This document shows, piece by piece, positions 62,801-64,000 of a DNA stretch of 64,000 nt (position 1 is the first letter of the stretch; the number at the start of each line of letters is the position of its first letter). Location: positions 6,386,001-6,450,000 of the forward strand of contig OY755172.1 in the NCBI GenBank assembly GCA_963576735.1, read 5' to 3'. This DNA is from Bedellia somnulentella. Lineage: Eukaryota; Arthropoda; Insecta; Lepidoptera; Bedelliidae. The position numbers and the translations under genes are program-made. The notes below the pieces were generated by a model. It was not told the DNA's origin and did not search any database. It was given only the letters and a program-made list of their open reading frames with translations.

Positions 62801-64000
62801 TCCCATGTCCATCTGAAAAAAATTAATTTATTTCATTATAAGTATTCTCGTGGCTTATTGTATGTAGTTGGCACTAACATTTATGCCCGTGGGTGCTAAG
62901 AGTATTTTGGCTTTTTAAGTGATGTCTGGGTGATTGATGGAGGTGAAGACCCATCACCAATGGTCTTTTATTAAAACAATATTATCCCCATTCCAATGGA
63001 AGCAGTGGCTGGGGAATTTCTAACATAGTATAACTCTGGCTGTCCGTTTTTGGGATTTATTGCCGTGACATAAAGATGCCTTATTGAAAATGAAAAATAA
63101 TAGTCTAACACTATGAGTTCTTTCATAACACCTAATTCAGCTGCCTCCATAGAATTAACGGAAAACCATTAATTAGATGAGCAAAAGAATACAGATTTTC
63201 TTATATTTTATGCCACATCAAATCAAATCATGAGTATTTATTACTTACATTGAAAAATAAAATTGGCTGCACATGTATGGGTTTAATTATTTTTGTTTAT
63301 TATGGGATAGTGTATTAGTTATGGGAAACTTACTCCCTTTGTTATATATATTTATGAAGGTTTCAATAGTAATGGAAATAAATTGCTGCAACTGATGGAC
63401 ACATGATACATAAATAAGAAAGAATTCATGGAATAAAAAGTTTATTTAGATATAAACAGCGAACTATGAAATAAATATATTTTTTATGTAAAGGACAAAG
63501 CATATTATTATTGGGCTCATGTTACGGCTACTCTTTTTTGTACCATCTCTGTTGATATACCACATGAAGCAATGAATAAATGATTATGATTAAATAATGA
63601 CAAAAAACTTGCCTTTCTGCTGCCGCCGATATAGATTTCCTATGCTTATCCCATCTTCCAATACCAGTTGGGTACAAAGATATTGCTGGACCTCCTTCCC
63701 AAAAACTCCAAGCAGGATACATGATATCATAATAGTCTTTTGTCTAAAAAATAATGTATTGATAAGTACGATTGATCAGGCAACTATTGCATCATACTTT
63801 ACAAAATTCTTATAAATATATAGCATATTTAAGCCACAATTATTATGACACTGTTTATTTCATTTCACAATTCATATCACTATTTGATTTTGTGACAATA
63901 GTTTCAATTCAGCACAAACAATAAATATACTTTTAATAACCTTACTAAATGAGAAGACTGGAGCTTTAGGATGATTCCATGCCCTATTGACTTGAGGATA
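59467..64000 (-). CDS. rumi: Protein O-glucosyltransferase rumi/POGLUT1 (partial gene, last 4 exons)
   Basis: Exons in transcript order are 64000-63941 (cut by the window edge), 63743-63613, 62812-62665 and 59886-59467. Together they give 759 nt, 252 codons plus TGA. They encode the CAP10/KDELC-type glycosyltransferase domain: [106 protein letters not shown] and [17 protein letters not shown]. The enzyme adds O-glucose to Ser in EGF repeats (Notch and others) in the ER. The C-terminus is ...SLIKI; the KDEL-like ER retrieval tetrapeptide expected in this family is not seen. Intron 2 of the set has a GC donor, and the next intron holds a TIR element. Confidence 0.93.
60509..61228 (+). CDS. TIR element ORF1: Cys-rich N-terminal half of uncharacterised transposon protein
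   Basis: The 239-codon frame starts with ATG at 60509 ([20 protein letters not shown]). Pairs of Cys (CVIC, ACKSC, CYFC) spaced over residues 15-100 suggest zinc binding, perhaps to terminal repeats. [14 protein letters not shown] and [17 protein letters not shown] are well-formed. A Ser/Asp-rich acidic linker follows, then [20 protein letters not shown] and [12 protein letters not shown]. The frame ends shortly after [10 protein letters not shown], where relatives (from memory) continue directly into the sequence of ORF2. A small deletion with frameshift is likely, so this copy is probably inactive as a single protein. Confidence 0.75.
   Translation: MSSSRRTCLNNPDCFCVICGQYMFQKFRLNVSDFVKKAYFDYFGFPLPSNAKPWIPSLACKSCVESLRLWANKKRPTFKYKAPMIWREPSNHHDDCYFCVTKIIGINHKNCSKWIYPNLKSVIRPVLSISDTSTPQQPSTSSENPYQCSGQTENDGSGSDSDFDCYGSPRPLNQDDLNDLIRDLGLSKTASEILASRLKERNLLTRETKISYYRNREKDLLPFFTKKDNFVDCNGIKRV
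61197..62165 (+). CDS. TIR element ORF2: C-terminal half of uncharacterised transposon protein
   Basis: Open from 61197 (first ATG at 61209) to 62165. It contains [19 protein letters not shown], a [20 protein letters not shown] stretch, a [15 protein letters not shown] zinc-type motif, [62 protein letters not shown] and a basic tail. Candidate catalytic acids are D in ...FIDSS, D in CVDLK and E in EEQGERFH, a DDE-like arrangement, but this is inference. It overlaps ORF1 by 32 bp in the next frame and lacks its own start, consistent with a broken single ORF. Confidence 0.75.
   Translation: MWTAMGLKEYNPNQWRLFIDSSKRSLKCVLLHNGNKLGSLPIAHSTKAKEEYPTISLVLDKIKYKEHNWVVCVDLKMVNFLLGQQSGYTKYPCFLCLWDSRAKAEHWTKRDWPSREALVPGKQNVINAPLVSRDRIILPPLHIKLGLMKQFVKGLNKDGECFKYIVKVFPKLSSEKIKGGIFDGPQIRKLIDDKNFNNYMTAVEKCAWEEFVWVVRNFLGNRKSDGYIQHVEQLLIHFQRLGCNMSIKLHYLHSHLDYFPENLGDLSEEQGERFHQDIRTMEERYQGYWNEHMMADYCWSIQNSTHNTSHSRKSKKRKFYSE
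62384..62461 (-). mobile_element. Short, internally deleted SINE-A copy
   Basis: Direct repeats ATGTACATAGC at 62373-62383 and 62462-62472 flank a 78-bp minus-strand piece with (ATAC)n, TATACTCACGGCTATAAATC, CCTAGAAGG and GGGGAAAAGATGG. The middle of the tail region and the whole 5' half are missing, yet insertion left a proper duplication. Confidence 0.85.
62665..62812 (-). CDS. rumi: rumi coding exon (third from window edge)
   Basis: The exon starts with one base completing Arg and encodes [40 protein letters not shown] and KNQAWKSEK, phase 0 before [14 protein letters not shown] is a catalytic-region signature of POGLUTs. Confidence 0.95.
62813..63612. other. rumi intron with GC donor
   Basis: An 800-bp intron whose donor on the minus strand is AG/GCAAGT. 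It contains one degenerate SINE-A copy (62880-63078). The rest, 63079-63612, is AT-rich with nothing recognised. Confidence 0.7.
62880..63078 (+). mobile_element. Degenerate SINE-A copy
   Basis: CCCGTGGGTGCTAAGAG, GTGAAGACCCATCACCAATG, GTCTTTTATT, GTGGCTGGGGAATTTCTAAC and ATTTATTGCCGTGA follow the SINE-A order with many changes. The tail is lost. Confidence 0.7.
63613..63743 (-). CDS. rumi: rumi coding exon (second from window edge), GC-AG donor
   Basis: It begins in phase 0 after TTTTTTAG and encodes [43 protein letters not shown] and a split Arg. Continuity with WTWEKK in the next exon requires the junction AG/GCAAGT, a GC donor with otherwise perfect consensus. No GT site gives the right phase. 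Confidence 0.92.
63941..64000 (-). CDS. rumi: rumi coding exon at the right edge (partial)
   Basis: Twenty codons run from the window edge: [20 protein letters not shown]. The donor is GTTATT in phase 0; the neighbouring GTAAGG four bases earlier would break the frame. [15 protein letters not shown] is conserved in rumi proteins. Confidence 0.85.

Overview
The window is insect nuclear DNA, most likely from a moth or butterfly. Genes have many small exons with GT-AG introns. The proteins are insect-type. The introns are AT-rich and full of Helitrons, SINEs, foldback MITEs and an RTE-like LINE of kinds common in Lepidoptera. The order-level call is inference from gene and repeat families, not from a database search.

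Three protein-coding genes were rebuilt exon by exon, and in each the exon lengths add up to an intact frame. (1) Positions 5165-36483 (+): the 3' seven coding exons (318 codons plus stop) of a C2H2 zinc-finger / C-clamp transcription factor of the Glut4EF / ZNF395-ZNF704 family. Its 5' end lies outside the window. Its introns are long (up to 18.9 kb), with scattered short GC-rich islands and CRE-like sites. (2) Positions 45464-59213 (+): a complete serine incorporator (Serinc/TMS1), 11 coding exons and 448 aa, including a 24-nt cassette micro-exon and a tandemly duplicated penultimate exon. (3) Positions 59467-64000 (-): the 3' four exons of the protein O-glucosyltransferase rumi (POGLUT1), convergent with Serinc and containing a GC-AG intron. 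The gene runs off the right edge.

Mobile DNA dominates the rest. An apparently intact 1033-codon APE-RT LINE (18228-21535, -) sits in the large Glut4EF intron, next to the remnant of an unclassified Cys-rich repeat gene. Two unrelated SINE families (here SINE-A and SINE-B) end in the same short stem-loop plus (CATA)n-type tail as this LINE, so they are probably mobilised by it. A three-level nest, SINE-A containing a Helitron remnant containing a second SINE-A, is proved by target-site duplications (33045-34745). Between and inside the genes lie a 1.2-kb hAT-type foldback element, two ~750-bp foldback elements, TTAA-flanked foldback MITEs of which one carries a captured tRNA 3' half, small Helitron-like copies, and a ~2-kb TIR element with two ORFs in the rumi intron whose protein belongs to a repeated but uncharacterised arthropod family.

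The three host genes have no obvious functional link: nuclear transcription factor, multipass membrane protein and ER glycosyltransferase. The more unusual features are the SINE/LINE tail sharing, the exon duplication in Serinc, the TIR element in rumi and the tRNA-carrying MITE.
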